Shown piece after piece: positions 46,409-57,911 of a DNA stretch of 64,000 nt. Position 1 is the stretch's first letter. Each line of letters opens with the position of its first letter. The notes under the pieces are model-generated. The model made no database searches. It worked only from the letters and a program-made list of their open reading frames with translations, and was not told the DNA's origin. The position numbers and the translations under genes are program-made. Origin of the DNA: Rhodosorus marinus (taxonomy: Eukaryota; Rhodophyta; Stylonematophyceae; Stylonematales; Stylonemataceae); the NCBI GenBank assembly GCA_029953675.1, contig JAMWBK010000005.1, positions 2,189,001-2,253,000 of the forward strand. The letters are read 5' to 3'.

Positions 46409-47300
46409 ATAAACAGCAGAGATAATAGAAGGACAACCGAAGCAGGCACTCCATGCCGGACTCTACTTTGATGAATTCTGGTGTTAGCGCACGGCCTATG
46501 TGACAAGGACGGAAGCGCACAGAATGCCTCTTGCCCGTTCACGACATGCAGAGGAACTGTGCGGTCGAGCAAGATTCAGTCCATACTCTGTAGCAAGGGG
46601 TCTATTCTATCTTTCAGCGCCCCCAGCTGCTCCAGTAAACTTAGAACCTTTGACCAGCAGCTCGATTGTCCCTGCCTTCGTTGCCTTCTCTCCAGGTGCG
46701 GGGGAATCTAGATTGATGATATGCTGGTCTCCAGCTTACGGAATCATTTCAGGAGCATTCTGGTCCCGTTTTATCAAACAGAGCTTTGTGGGGCAAGGGA
46801 CCAGGACCAGGACAGTAATCATTTCTTACACCTCGATATCGCCTTCTTCACAGATGTGCTCTATAGCTATCGACTTGATCTCCGCGCACTATGTTGGCAC
46901 TCCCAAACTCGTGCACCTTTACCCTGAAGAGTCAATGTTGCTGCTGAATGTGCGTTTGACGCTCAAGACCTCATTATCTTAAGCCCACTGTAGTGAACCT
47001 TGTCGAACCAAGTTCTGGACGAACCAAGGCAAGTTGTCCCCTTCAGAAGAGAGCATCAGATCTGTGGACCAAGCAAGTCTCGCCGAACGTCCTGCGGTCA
47101 GATGTTGCTGAGGAATAGTGTACTTGTCTCGGGCTCGATGCCCGCGCTTGAGGAGCAAATACTTTGAAATCTTCGAAGTCTCCCCTCCAGATACGCATGC
47201 TGTTTCATTTACTGCAAGAGGATTAAAAGAAGAGGGCAAGAAAGTTTGGACGTTGTTATATGTAGATTAGACGTCTGCCCTCTGTGCTTCTCCGCGAACG
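46409..47300 (-). CDS. Possible multi-exon gene, unrecognised
   Basis: Several minus-strand open segments are bounded by plausible splice sites. One begins after TTAATCCTCTTGCAG (about 47214) and reads NETACVSGGETSKISKYLLL up to SSEGDNLPWFVQNLV. Another (about 46888-46832) reads AEIKSIAIEHICEEGDIE between AG and GT. A third (about 46700-46600) reads AGTIELLVKGSKFTGAAGG and ends in a stop. The pattern of conserved-looking hydrophobic spacing suggests coding, but I know no family and cannot fix the exons. Coordinates are an envelope only. Confidence 0.25.
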
Positions 47301-47374
47301 TTGATGAGTGGTATTAACAAAACTAGAAACTCCTTTTCCGGCCAACGACTTCCCGGCATTCAAAAGTCATCACG

Positions 47375-47746
47375 CTACGAACGTCGAATGGTGACGCTCG
47401 AAGTTGCCGTCTCGTTGATTGTTATTGCCTCCAAACCGCTTATCGTTTGATTAAGATAGTCGAAGACCCACTCGGCGATGTATTCTGCAGTAGGACTGTC
47501 GGTGCCTAGCGTCTCATTCAGATTGCGATGATCGAAGTATCTCTCAATCATCGGCTTGACCTGGGCAGAGATGTCTCCGAAATCCATGGCCATATTTTTT
47601 TTCGGCCCGTCTGCATGAACTCGATCCAATGACACACCCACCGTCAGTTTGTAAGAGTGTCCATGCGGTCGAGCACATTTCCCATCATGTCCTACCAACA
47701 GGTGCATCGCCTCGAAAGCAAAACTCTTCTCCAATACATATCTCAT
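47375..47746 (-). CDS. 6-pyruvoyl-tetrahydropterin synthase/QueD-like enzyme
   Basis: The family converts dihydroneopterin triphosphate either to 6-pyruvoyl-tetrahydropterin or, for QueD, to 6-carboxy-tetrahydropterin. From the ATG at 47746 it is 123 residues, close to bacterial QueD. Zinc ligands are visible as His15 (in AFEAMH), His28 and His30 (RPHGHSY). The likely catalytic Cys is Cys24 (KCARPHGHS). DHRNLNE supplies the catalytic Asp-His region, and the C-terminal INETATSSV supplies the conserved Glu. The reading frame stays open upstream and a short 5' exon is possible, so the N-terminus is uncertain. Pterin versus queuosine pathway cannot be decided from sequence alone. Confidence 0.87.
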   Translation of the reverse strand: MRYVLEKSFAFEAMHLLVGHDGKCARPHGHSYKLTVGVSLDRVHADGPKKNMAMDFGDISAQVKPMIERYFDHRNLNETLGTDSPTAEYIAEWVFDYLNQTISGLEAITINETATSSVTIRRS

Positions 47747-47815
47747 CGGAACCAAACACTTGTTCTGTACCAAGGAAAAATCACCCAGAAAAAAAAGAAA
47801 ACAATCCTCCTGCAC

Positions 47816-48286
47816 TTATGGTTCACAAGCCTTCATGACCTCGCTCAGAGGGTAAGAAACCATTAACTTCTTTTCGCAACTAACCGATGCGATCAGCCTT
47901 GCAACAGAAAAACAAACCACGACCGTCCCAACTTCCCATCCTCGCCGATGGTTCAATTCCACCAATTCAATGCCGTTCGACCCCCCCTCCCAAAGAGCTG
48001 ACCAGCTGGGAACGGGGAAGAAAAGGGAAAGGCTCATTGGCCATCTATAGTTGTTTTGCGATCTCTTTATTTCTTTGGAAGGAACAATTGGCAGAGAACG
48101 AACAAGCACGAAGGATTCGTTATTATTTTCCGTACTCGCGAATATAAACTTCCTGTCTTTCTGCTGTGGACTTTGGCTGGGTGGAAGACAGCGGCTGTTC
48201 TGCGGTATATTTTGGGAGAATCTGTGAGGTATTTGATCTCCGTGCCACGGTTGACCCTGAACTGGGTTCAAAAAACAAACATCCAT
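47816..48286 (-). other. 156-codon open frame upstream of PTPS gene
   Basis: An ATG-started frame is open from 48286 to 47816, ending 70 bases before the PTPS start codon. Its composition is not distinctive and no domain is seen. It could contribute 5' exons to the PTPS-like gene or be chance. A 180-codon frame, open without an ATG at its left end, overlaps it on the other strand (48166-48708). Confidence 0.2.
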
Positions 48287-48708
48287 GCGCTAGATGGGAA
48301 ATTTTCAACGTCGCTGCCCTGTGTGATCTTAGGATCTTCGTTGAAGATGAGAGAACTCTGCCGCTCAGATACCAACAGCGTCCCAATGAGCAAGAACTCG
48401 GTGCATATCATGATGAGTCTGGGTCTTTGCCTGCTCTAGTTGGCGATGTCTACCCGCTCAACAAGATCGAAAGAATCGACATGGTACATTTTGGGATGGA
48501 TCTAGTCCTATCACGTGGCGCGTATGAATCCCCTGTTACAACACACTCCAAAGTGGTTATCAGCACGGTTGTGCCATGTGGGTCGGGTTTTTCGCTTTTT
48601 ACCCCTCTAAACCCCTCCTGTTCTCGCGGGTTTTACCACTTCTGGGTCGTAAACAGCAAAAAACCCCGACCTAGTTGGCACAACCCTACTAACAGTAATG
48701 GAACATAG

Positions 48709-50464
48709 GTGTATAGATAGCAGCATCTATATCGCAAAGTCCCTATACCCTCTGCAATATAAAAATTTCTCGCAACTCGGAGGTGGAATTTTCCGATTAC
48801 TCCCCACCCTTACCTCCTGCACGGAATCGACTATAGACCAGAAAATGAAAATAAAATAAAAGCCCCCGCTGGTTTGGAATTGTAAAAGAATTGAATAATT
48901 GGCTAATACTCGAATTAAGGATTATTCATTGGATAAACTAAAAAGGATTAAATTGTATAACGTAGTATATTAAATGTTGGACGCGTGTATATTCAACAAC
49001 CTAAAACCTATAATCTGGGCGCAGCCTCGTCTATTTGCTATAAAGTTTGCATATATATATAATTTTGTAAGTATTAGAATATATTATGGAGAATGTTAGA
49101 AGCAGAGAAAACGGAAAAGGAAAAAAGCTCGCCCTGCTGCAGCTCGAGCATTCATGCTCCCCATCGGATCGTTTTGAGCAACCGGAACAAGAAATCCAAA
49201 AAGGAAAGTCCTGCATGGGAGACAGCAGCTCAGAAGAGGGTGGAGAGAACACGCCACAGATTTCCAGTCAGAAGAGGAATTGCTGCTTGATGGTTCAATA
49301 CCACAAAGCTTGTTAAATCAAATGAAGACGCTGTGAAGTCTTTGTTTCAGACGGATCCTATACGCAAGTGATCCGAAGCTTGCGCGACTTCAAACGCAAA
49401 AGCTAAGGAGTTTTAATTTCCGTCAATGCCCTCTCGTAAAAGAAACGAATTCCAGAAACATGTCCATGCTAAGGGTTCACAAAGCTCGACGTTGGCAAGA
49501 TAGGACTGACAGCACAAGCAACCGCTTCTATTTTCGAAGTCTCCCTCGACCTTCCAATGCTCTTGTGAGAAGAACGATCAGTCCACGTCCATCAAAAAAT
49601 TAATCAATTGCAAGTGGGCAATGCACCCTAAGCCTGAGTCGAGCTCAAGTACTTCTTCTACCCATACTCTGTGGATCCACATAGAGCAGGGGATCCCCTG
49701 CGCTCTGTTTCACCATCCCCAAAGAACTGCTTCCCCATTGTGTCAAGGGACCGCTTTCCAATCGCCTAAGCTCCGCTACTTTTTCTTCGGAAACTGAAAA
49801 AAAAAACCGAGGAGGAAAAAGCATACTGAAGACGAAGATCATGAGCTTCCAACGTCAAAGCAGTGTTCATACACCACACAGGAAACTCAAACGGGGAAAC
49901 GACGAGGTGAGCGGTAGGGGCGTTCGTGGAACAATTCGCGAAGCCAACGGGAACCAACAGAATCCATAAAGACAAAACACTCAATTACCGAGTGTACCAG
50001 AGGATGAGCTAAAGCCGAAACAACAACATATACCTAACACTAACGTACCCTGCGTGGAGAACAAATTTGCTCGGGCGCAACAGTGGATCCTCGAGAAGAA
50101 TCATCCTCATTTCAAAGATTATCCAGAAACTCAGTCCAACTCAGACACACATGACTTCACCAACTTCAGCGGCGAGGTTGAAGACAAGATCTTCTCGTGC
50201 CACAGGCGTGTCGGATGATTATCTTTCGTGGCAAGAGTTATTCTTTGTTGGCAGAACGTTGTCGGCACGAAATGGGACAAACGGGACAGATGGGACATTT
50301 TTTTTGGAATGGAGGGGATGATGAGGGCTTCGAAGCTGCTGAAACTGCGAAGGTTGCTGGAAGAGGACTGATTCTATAGGCAGAGCTGTTTCTCTTTGTT
50401 CGAGTAGTGTGGCTAATATAGCTGTGTATTTTTTTCTCATATTTTTGTTGATAAGAGGATACGC
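48709..50464. other. Intergenic, AT-rich then mixed
   Basis: AT-rich DNA at about 48720-49090 is followed by mixed sequence. A Lys-rich frame at about 49086-49316 shows no family motif. A short GGGACA-type tandem repeat lies near 50270-50300, in the 5' flank of the next gene. Confidence 0.4.
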
Positions 50465-51148
50465 ATGCGTGGTTTGATATGGAGAGGATGGGTTTACCGG
50501 AAAGCTTTGATGGAGGTTAAGCCGGCTGGAGTGAAGGAGCTGCACACTGATGTACAGGCCCAGCAGGTTATATTTGATACGTTGAAGATGGTAAGAGCGT
50601 TGGAAAGCTGTGGATTTACAAAGAGTCAAGCGGAGATTTTGTCGGACGCGTTGGTGGGAATATCCACGGACTCGACCCGAGCGAACCGAGACTTCCTCGC
50701 CACGAAGAACGACTTCAACGACCTGAAAAGCGAGCTGCAGATACTGGAAAAGGCAGATTTTGCTGTTCTGAAGAGTGATCTACAAATTCTCGAAAGAAAG
50801 ATGGAGACGAAGATTGCTGCTATATACACCGAAATGGAGAGAAGTATGTCCGCAAAATGACCTTCCCAGTAATCCCCAAGATCCTAACACCCACGCGTCT
50901 TCTTTTCACGCGACTCCGAAACTTGTGTCGCTCTCAGTTGAGAATAGAGTAAGTTCTTCCTGGCGAATTCTTCTGTTGCTTCTCGTCATTCAATGAGAGG
51001 CGCACGGCTCAAGACAACGGAAATCGTCCGTTTGCTTTTACCGCAGGTTATAAAATGGGTGATTGGGGCTGCTGGAACTGTATTTGCCGTGGTTCTTGGT
51101 TTCCTCAGACTTTCAAGCATGCCTCAGTCCACGCTAAGTAACAAGTAG
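50465..51148 (+). CDS. MCUR1/CCDC90 (DUF1640)-like membrane protein
   Basis: The family comprises mitochondrial inner-membrane coiled-coil proteins; the animal member MCUR1 is linked to the calcium uniporter. Three exons (50465-50843, 50938-50948, 51047-51148) give 163 residues. The head has FDTLKMVRALESCGFTKSQAE followed by LSDALVGI, matching the family's FDT..LV..LE..GFT..QAE.I..AL. A coiled coil of repeating LKSELQILEKADFAVLKSDL type follows. The last exon encodes a membrane helix (VIKWVIGAAGTVFAVVLGFL). The middle exon is only 11 nt and encodes IEN plus flanking bases; without it the frame is lost. The basic N-terminus (MRGLIWRGWVYRKA) fits mitochondrial import. Function beyond the fold is inferred. 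Confidence 0.82.
50938..50948 (+). other. 11-nt microexon of the MCUR1-like gene
   Basis: TTGAGAATAGA lies between GTGTCGCTCTCAG and GTAAGTTC. Exon 1 ends in phase 1 and exon 3 starts in phase 0, so exactly 11 nt (mod 3 = 2) are needed. The spliced product reads EMERIENRVIKWVIGAAG, a continuous helix into the membrane segment. Confidence 0.8.
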
Positions 51149-52351
51149 ATACTCTGTACTTGCCCTTCCTCGACGCGCAAAAACGCGAAGAATGTAGGAA
51201 CAAATCTGGGAACAATCTTCTCCAAAAGAACAGGCCGTGGTTGCTCATTGAGCCCATTCGAGGGCGAGAAGGTGCTCGATCTTGAGCTTGGGAATCTGAG
51301 GTTCTCGCAATTCAGGCCCAAGCCTTCGGACTTATGCTTCTCGTGGCAAAATGAGCGTCGGCAACAACCACAATCTGCGTCTTGGCTTGAATTGAAAGAA
51401 TGCTCGCCTGCTTTTGTACAGTCTAGGTATGCAAGTCAAGTCTTGGTAAAAGTAAACGTTCCAGGGGTCGTAAAATATTTCTGCGAATGGCGAAGCCATG
51501 CATTAGTGGCATTCAGCAGTTAAGTAGGCGGGGAAGAGCAGGTGGTGTAACCCTTTAGGACGTCTCAAATGAGGACGTGCGAGCTGTTGAGGAGAGTCCT
51601 CCTTACTGGGTCCACTTCAAGTCAGCCAGGACCTTATCAACATATCCCAAGGCCGTGCTGCTGATACAAAGTTCCCTGGTAGCCAGCCAGGTAGACTTGC
51701 AACTCGCGAGAGATATTGCCGCCAGCAGCTTTTCGCGGGCATAGCTGGAAGCTTTTTAGATATGTCCACGGGTTGAAGAGACGAGTAACGTAGTACGTTG
51801 ATGTCTTTTCGACGTCCAACTGAATGCTTCACATTCTACGCCATGAGATGTCCTCGTCCTCCGCGGATGTATGCGCCCTCCAAGAGCTGACTAACAAAAA
51901 TTCTTGCATGAGGTCAGTTCAGGGAGGAGAGGGAGCTACCCAAACCCAAGTTATGTGGCTTACAGAGGCCTGCGGTGTAAAGTGTATGATCTATGGCACA
52001 TCCGAAATCTTAGGTCTAGATCGATGTCCTCGCTCAGGGGGTATGGATCGCGCTCTTGTGAGAACCTCACGAATGCGAGCAGCGGCTTTCTCAGGAGGAC
52101 AAGACATGTCATTGGATTCTGACGACTTGAGTGGGTCATTCCCTCGCCGGCACGTGAGGTCTTAGTCTGCCCACACGCTCCTAAGACGTCAAGGAGACCT
52201 GAAGCTTCTGGATATGAGGCTAGACCATCTGGGAGCGATAGACTCCGGAAGTTGGTTGTTGGGCCAACGTCGTGAGAAGGGTTTGGTAAGGGAAAGGTCT
52301 GATAAGGCCTTACTTTTTGACACGGATTCAAGATTGTGAGATCGCGTTGTG
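51149..52351. other. Intergenic between MCUR1-like and RlmH genes
   Basis: Overlapping open frames occur on both strands (for example 51824-52165 + and 51960-52331 -), but none resembles a family and none has convincing splice partners. I see no repeats. Confidence 0.4.
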
Positions 52352-53038
52352 ATGTTGACTGGATTTGTTCTTCTTAGTCCTAGTTTTGGACGGACTTGCG
52401 GCGGAAGGATACGCCGTCGATTGGCATGGACTGCATCGCTGAGGGTGAGATTGGTCTCGGTAGGCAGGAGAACGGCGAAGGAGGCATGGGCTGAGACTCC
52501 TGTTGAAGAGTACCAGAAGCGGCTGGGTCCAAATTTAGATCTCGAGTGCGAGTACGTCAAGGACGATGCAGCCCTGGTGAAGGCAATGAAGTCAGCCACA
52601 GAGACCCACTGGAAGATCGCAATGGACGCGGAAGGGCGTTCATACGACTCACAGGGCTTCTCGGACTTGCTCATGAAACGACTGGAAACATCTGGAGGTA
52701 GGGTGCACATCTTCATCGGCGGGGCCGAGGGCCTTTCAGCTGCAGCAAAATCTTCCGTGAACGAGCTCGTCAGCCTATCCAAGATGACCTTCACCCACAA
52801 GTACGCCCCACACTTTCAACCACAAATATTTCTAAAACTATACTCGACGAGCATTAATTTAGAACGTAGTACTATAGTTTTTAGCTGACAATGTTTATGA
52901 GCTCTTGAAATATTGATAGTGGTCTTAAGTTTGAGCCCGATTCTTCTCATCTTCCGTGATAGGATTGCTAGGCTCGTCCTAGTCGAGCAGATCTATAGAG
53001 CGATAGAGATACACAAAGGCACAAAGTACAACAAGTAG
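52352..53038 (+). CDS. RlmH-type 23S rRNA pseudouridine methyltransferase, organellar
   Basis: RlmH is a SPOUT-fold methyltransferase that adds N3-methyl to a pseudouridine in helix 69 of bacterial-type 23S rRNA, using S-adenosylmethionine. Two exons (52352-52800, 52963-53038; intron 162 nt) give 174 residues against about 155 in bacteria. About 25 Arg-rich N-terminal residues are extra and look like an import signal. The core starts RVRLVSVGRRTAKEAW, then VEEYQKRLGP, and reaches the SAM-binding FIGGAEGLS and the SLSKMTFTHK trefoil-knot segment. The second exon completes it with IARLVLVEQIYRAIEIHKG and TKYNK, the usual RlmH ending (HKxxxYHK). Plants have organellar homologues. It belongs to the organelle translation set with bL35. 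Confidence 0.92.
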
Positions 53039-53869
53039 CGTCGGCGTGGAGTATGCCCTCGTGGACCCCTCGTGGACCCCTCGTGGACGACTGGGTGATG
53101 GGAAGTCTGTAGGCCAGTTACTCGTGGTGCGCATGGGAAATCCTGTCCGTCTTGATTAATTTTGATGGTGGTCTCCCTACGAGTTGAATGGATCAGCTGG
53201 GCCGGCAATTCCACAATCTCAAAGCTTCATACTGTTGCTTATATTGTCTCAGGCAAGCTAGTCTTCGGCTTGTGAGAACGGCAGCTGTCCGCTGGAGGAT
53301 CAAACAGCTACGAATGTTCCACAAGGTTTTCGCAGTTGCTGTTGAGAAAGCTGAGAGGTGTGGAGCAGCAGTAGGATCAGCTAGGACGTAGAGTGATCCA
53401 GTCACGACTGCTTTGCAATGTCGATGCGTTGTGCCTGCTAATGTCGAGTTGTGGATTGCTCGTTGTTGGCTGCAGCGGACCTGAGAAATCTAGTCCCATC
53501 AAGGGACGTTGTCTTTGCAGCATGGACCCTGAGCGACTTCAATGAATTCAGAGATTCACACGTGAACTCGAACAAGTCACGGAAACTTGTGCATTGAATA
53601 GGGAAAATGAAGTTGTCAGCACCATGCCGACAAGGTCCATGTCAGTGTCCTCCTTGCGTCATGGGCACAGCAGCAACAAAGACCGGCTCTGCGCTTCGGC
53701 ATTTGAACATTTCCGGCTTCAGATTGAGGAAACCAAGTTTCGCAGAAAATGAATAAATAGGTCGTTGCTTTATTTCGTTTGGGCTCGCACGCCCGAGATG
53801 CCGCCCAAATTGAGGTGACTCGGTTATAACAGGCGATCGTTATCGCTAGTAAAAAGGATCGAGAGAGTC
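53039..53869. other. Convergent gap with an 11-bp tandem repeat
   Basis: The 3' ends of RlmH and of the minus-strand coiled-coil gene face each other here. At 53057-53088 CCTCGTGGACC is repeated almost three times, a few bases after the RlmH stop. No gene is recognised in the rest. Confidence 0.5.
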
Positions 53870-56463
53870 TTAAATGGAGGCCAGTCCTCCGACCACCTCT
53901 CGATCCTTGAGGGCATCGACTAAGAGAACATTGAGACGCGCGAGCTCTTCCTTGAGGACAGCGTTCTCGTCTGTTAGGTCGAGCATACGAGTGTTCATGT
54001 CTCTTGTTCCATGCAGCGAAACAGGCGTCGCGCTGGGCATTTCCAAAGCCTGCTCCGTTTGTGCTGTTACTCGTCGGAGCTCCCGCTGAACACCTTTCAG
54101 CTTAGCCTAAGCGGAATATTATTGGAAACATACTATCAGCAAATGCAAGCCTTCTCGCCGATGGGTTTCAATTCGACTGGAAGTGCTGATGTTGGCTCCG
54201 TCTACCTCGAGTTTTGAATTCTCGCTCTGCAGCTCGAAAACCTGTTCCTCAAGCTCCTTAAGGTGAGCTGTCGCCGTTTCCTTTCCTTTCTCGGAAGCTC
54301 TTGAGTTTCCTCTCTCTAGATCAAGAAGTTGTTCCAGTTCTGCTGCTGCGTTCTTGGTTTCCTCCGCTTCCGATTCATACTTCGCTTTCACAGTACCAAG
54401 TTGTTTTTCAAGGTCCTCGCACCTGCTCAGAAATCCAGCTACGGAGCTTTCCAGCTCTCGGATCCTCGCTGTCAGTACCCCGTTCTCGGCCTCCAGTTCC
54501 CGTACGCGGCTCGATGCTGACTCCATTTCTTGCTTGGCCGTCTCGCTCGTTTCAAGTTCCGATTTGGCGCCCGCGAGCTCAGCTTTGAGCTGGTTCACCT
54601 TTTTTCATGTACCGGCAGAGGTAGACACGCTTGAGTTTGTGCGGGTCATGGGGGAACACTAGACACACCCCGAAGTTCGTGTTCACTCGTACCTCGCGTC
54701 TAGCTCGCTTCAACTGTGCACTAAGCTCGCTGAGCTCGGCTTCCGCCGCCGCTCTCTCCGCACGGCGCTGCTCCTCAACCTCCAGGAACCGCGACTTTGT
54801 GTCCATGCCTCGATTCCTTTCCGCGTTCAACGCTTCCTCCATTGTCTTCATTGTGAAGACAGATGACGCTAGCTTCTCCTTCTCGGATGCCAGTTCCTCG
54901 TAGGCCTTATGACAACAGCAATCCGGTGGATAGCATTAGTCATAGGCTATTCCTGGAAACTCGATTGAGCAATTCCTAAACTCCAGTCCTAAAGCATTGA
55001 CGGCGACGACTGTGAGATCCCCTACCGTGGCGACTTTTGCCTCGCTCGCTAGATAGGCGTCGTTGCTCGACTCCAACTCGGCGGACAGTGTAGCTATTCG
55101 TGTTTTCAGATCCTTCTCCATATACGCAGCAGCTGAGCCAGCTTTGATATCGTCTTCTTCATGCTCTCTTGATTGAATCCGGATCTGCTTCTGCGAGCTT
55201 GTGAGCTCGGCCTGCAGTTTTGCACATTCCGCCTTCTGATCTCGAAGCTTCCTTGTCGCGTCCTCAAGAGCCTCCTTGAGGGTAGTAACCTGAGGAACGA
55301 ATTAGGCAGTATATGAGTAAATGACTCTGACTTTCAAAATGCCCTGATAAGGAGAAGTCACTATCAATTATCACCTCCTCAAGCATTGGCGACTCAATTT
55401 GTGCGTCTTCCTCATGAGTTCCTTGCATCTTCGGACCCGTGACGTTGACCTTGGCGATCCCGTTTTCCGGGGAGTAATCGATGAGCTGCTTTTCATATTT
55501 CAGATAGAACCGTCCTAGTGAGAGGCTGGTTTGCATTCCTGGTTGTATGCAGCAGGTGCAGTACCTTGGATCCATCGGGTTGTAATCTTTCGTCTTCCTT
55601 CTCGATCTGGAGCTCGCTCAGACTCTCCTGAAGGGAAGAAGTAGTTGCCTCTATTTGCTTCCGGCGAAGCTCCAGCAGCTCCGAGTCTCTCCTTTCAATC
55701 GTAGTTTCCAACTGCGATATATGACCCTGCAGACTTGTAGCCCGGTTCTCAAGGCCTTCCTTCTCAGCAACCAAGCGCTCCACTACCTCCACAGCTTCTA
55801 CGTCCTTTTGCGCGATTTGGTCCTTGTATGCAGAGACTTCATTCCTCAGCTAGGACGCCGGAATGCACGGTTAGGTATAGGACGAGGTCAGTCATACTAA
55901 AGCTTGCGGGAGCTGGTCTTTCCCTCTAGCGAAATGCTCACCGAGACAATGGTTGACCTTGCGGATTTTCTTAAGGCCTTTTCTCGTCTTTCGTATTCTA
56001 TTTGTTTTGTTGACAGGTAGGCATGGAGTCAGTCAGAATAGAAACAGTCATTACAGCTCTTGGGAAAGATGAGAGTGTCCTTGAAAAGGACGTACCTCTC
56101 TTGACCGTCAAAATCTCGGCGTCCATCCGCCCTACGTTGGAGAGGAACGCGTTGATTTTGTCCGCATCTCCAGCTGCTTCAGTACACTACATTAGTAAGT
56201 ATGCAAATGATATCAGAAAGAAACTAGCGGTAAGCCATATCAAATCGGCTAGAAGCACCGCGCTGAAATAGGCTTACTTCTCTCATCCCCGCCTCTAGAA
56301 ACTCAATCCGTCTACGCAGCTCTTTAACATCCTGAACCTCAACAGCATCAAAAGCCTTCCCAGCCAAATCCACCTGCTTCTTTGCAGCATCTGTGAGACG
56401 ATTCCACTGCCCAGCTAGGTCCCATCCACCACCACTACCACCAGGTCCTCCGTCTTCTTCCAT
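53870..56463 (-). CDS. Golgin-like long coiled-coil protein, paralogue A
   Basis: The gene reads leftward from the ATG at 56463. The first exons are 56463-56278, 56186-56096 and 55997-55942. Further coiled-coil exons run down to a last exon that starts AKLKGVQRELRRVT and ends at the stop at 53870-53872 after KDREVVGGLASI. The N-terminus is Gly-rich and acidic with a possible amphipathic helix (GGWDLAGQWNRLTDAAKKQV). The rest is almost entirely heptad-rich Glu/Lys/Leu/Ala helix. There is no motor, SMC hinge or GRIP domain that I can see. Such proteins often tether Golgi or endosomal membranes, but that is inference. It is paralogous to the divergent gene at 57.9 kb and shares its exon layout. 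Internal exon limits are not all fixed. Confidence 0.75.
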
Positions 56464-57911
56464 TTCACGGGCCTATCCTCTCTTTCTTACGCCAAAAAGC
56501 GACGAGAAACCTAAAACCTGTCACGTCGCTTCCCATCTATACCAGAACCGCTTCCGCAAAACCAGAGCTCAGGACTATGGCCTGGCGATAATTGCATCTC
56601 TCTGTTGTTGCTCGCCTCATGTCGCACCTCAAATCAACTGCCAACAGGTTGTCAAAAATCGTCTGGTCTAACAAGATAAGAAATAGGCGCGGAGTTCCAG
56701 CCTTTTTATGGGTCTGCTCCTCTTGCTTCGCCTGCCTAGGCCGTGCTGAACTCGCACCCTCCTCCAAGTCATCAACTCCCAAGCAGAGCGTTCTCAACGT
56801 TGTTCTTCTGTTTGAACCTGTTTCGCCCCACCTTGAACCTTCTTCAAGATTCCTAGCTTGAGGGTGACCTCTCTTTGCTTCGACCGCCTGCCCATCGATT
56901 GCGAAGCGATGCTCTCTCCGGTTTCAATTTGTTCCCACCGGGCCCAGATATCCTCCTCACGTGTCCGGACATTCTGGGACAACGTGGCATGGGACATCTG
57001 TGGGAGATGAGATTCGTGAAAGAATGCTCAGGAGGCACGGATACCTTAGTCTCTATACCAGTGTACTTATTTGCCTGGTTTCTTACTCAGTGCTAGATCT
57101 CTACCATCCATAAACCCCGAATCCGACCTGGACGGTGGTGGTTCTAATCCTCTCTGTGGGACTTAAAAGGAGACTCGGGACATCCAGGGTGTTGTAAATC
57201 TACACAACGTAGACGTCGTTAACACAGCTGTATTCAAAACGATTGATTGATGTGCCGGTGTCCTCATGGCTGAATGATGAACTCGCTCACCACCGACAAT
57301 CGCGAAAAAACACCTTCCTGGCTTGGTCCGATATTTAGCATAGCTCTCGAATGTCAATGCCTGGAAAGGATTGTCTGTGGTTCTTGTAAGAAGTACCACG
57401 GAGTTTCCAACTGCTGTTGAGTAATTGACATCTTCCAGCGCCCAGGAACACTATGTGGCCATCTTTCTATTGAACCTCCAAGTGGTCCACTGTTTCACTT
57501 GCTACTTTGACAACGTTTGCGTTCAACACGTGTTTAAGGTCCCTTCTAACTTCGCCTGTGCTCTTGGGCTTGAACGAACAGAAAATTGTTCGGAGGTGAG
57601 AGAAGAGAACAACGTCCACAACCATGCCCATTGTCTCTGCCGGGACAGTATGATAGGGGTAGATGCTTACCCATCCCTAAAACTTGGATTCTGAATACAA
57701 ATCTCTGATTTTAGTACTGGAAATAGCTATTTTTGTCCCTCCCTGTGGGCGATGCAGTTTCTGGTTTTCAGGAAAGGACGGGGATGAGTCTTACTGATTT
57801 TCTTCTTTAGAGCACACTTTGCTTTTCCTTTACCTTTTTTTGTTGTGGAAGGTGAAGAGAGAGAGGGAGAGTTTATTTTTGTTTGATAGTGTGTTCTGAA
57901 GAAGGAGAAGA
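56464..57911. other. Shared 5' region of the divergent coiled-coil pair
   Basis: The 1.45-kb space separates the two start codons. It includes weak frames on both strands (56537-57038 -, 57163-57399 -, 57425-57694 +) with no recognised family. Either a small unrecognised gene or separate promoters could lie here. Confidence 0.4.

Noticed and set aside
47945-47975. GGTTCAATTCC, which resembles a tRNA T-arm
   Set aside because: No D-arm, anticodon stem or matching acceptor stem could be found around it.
48166-48708. 180-codon plus-strand open frame
   Set aside because: It has no ATG at the left end, overlaps another open frame on the opposite strand, and matches no family; retained only as a note.
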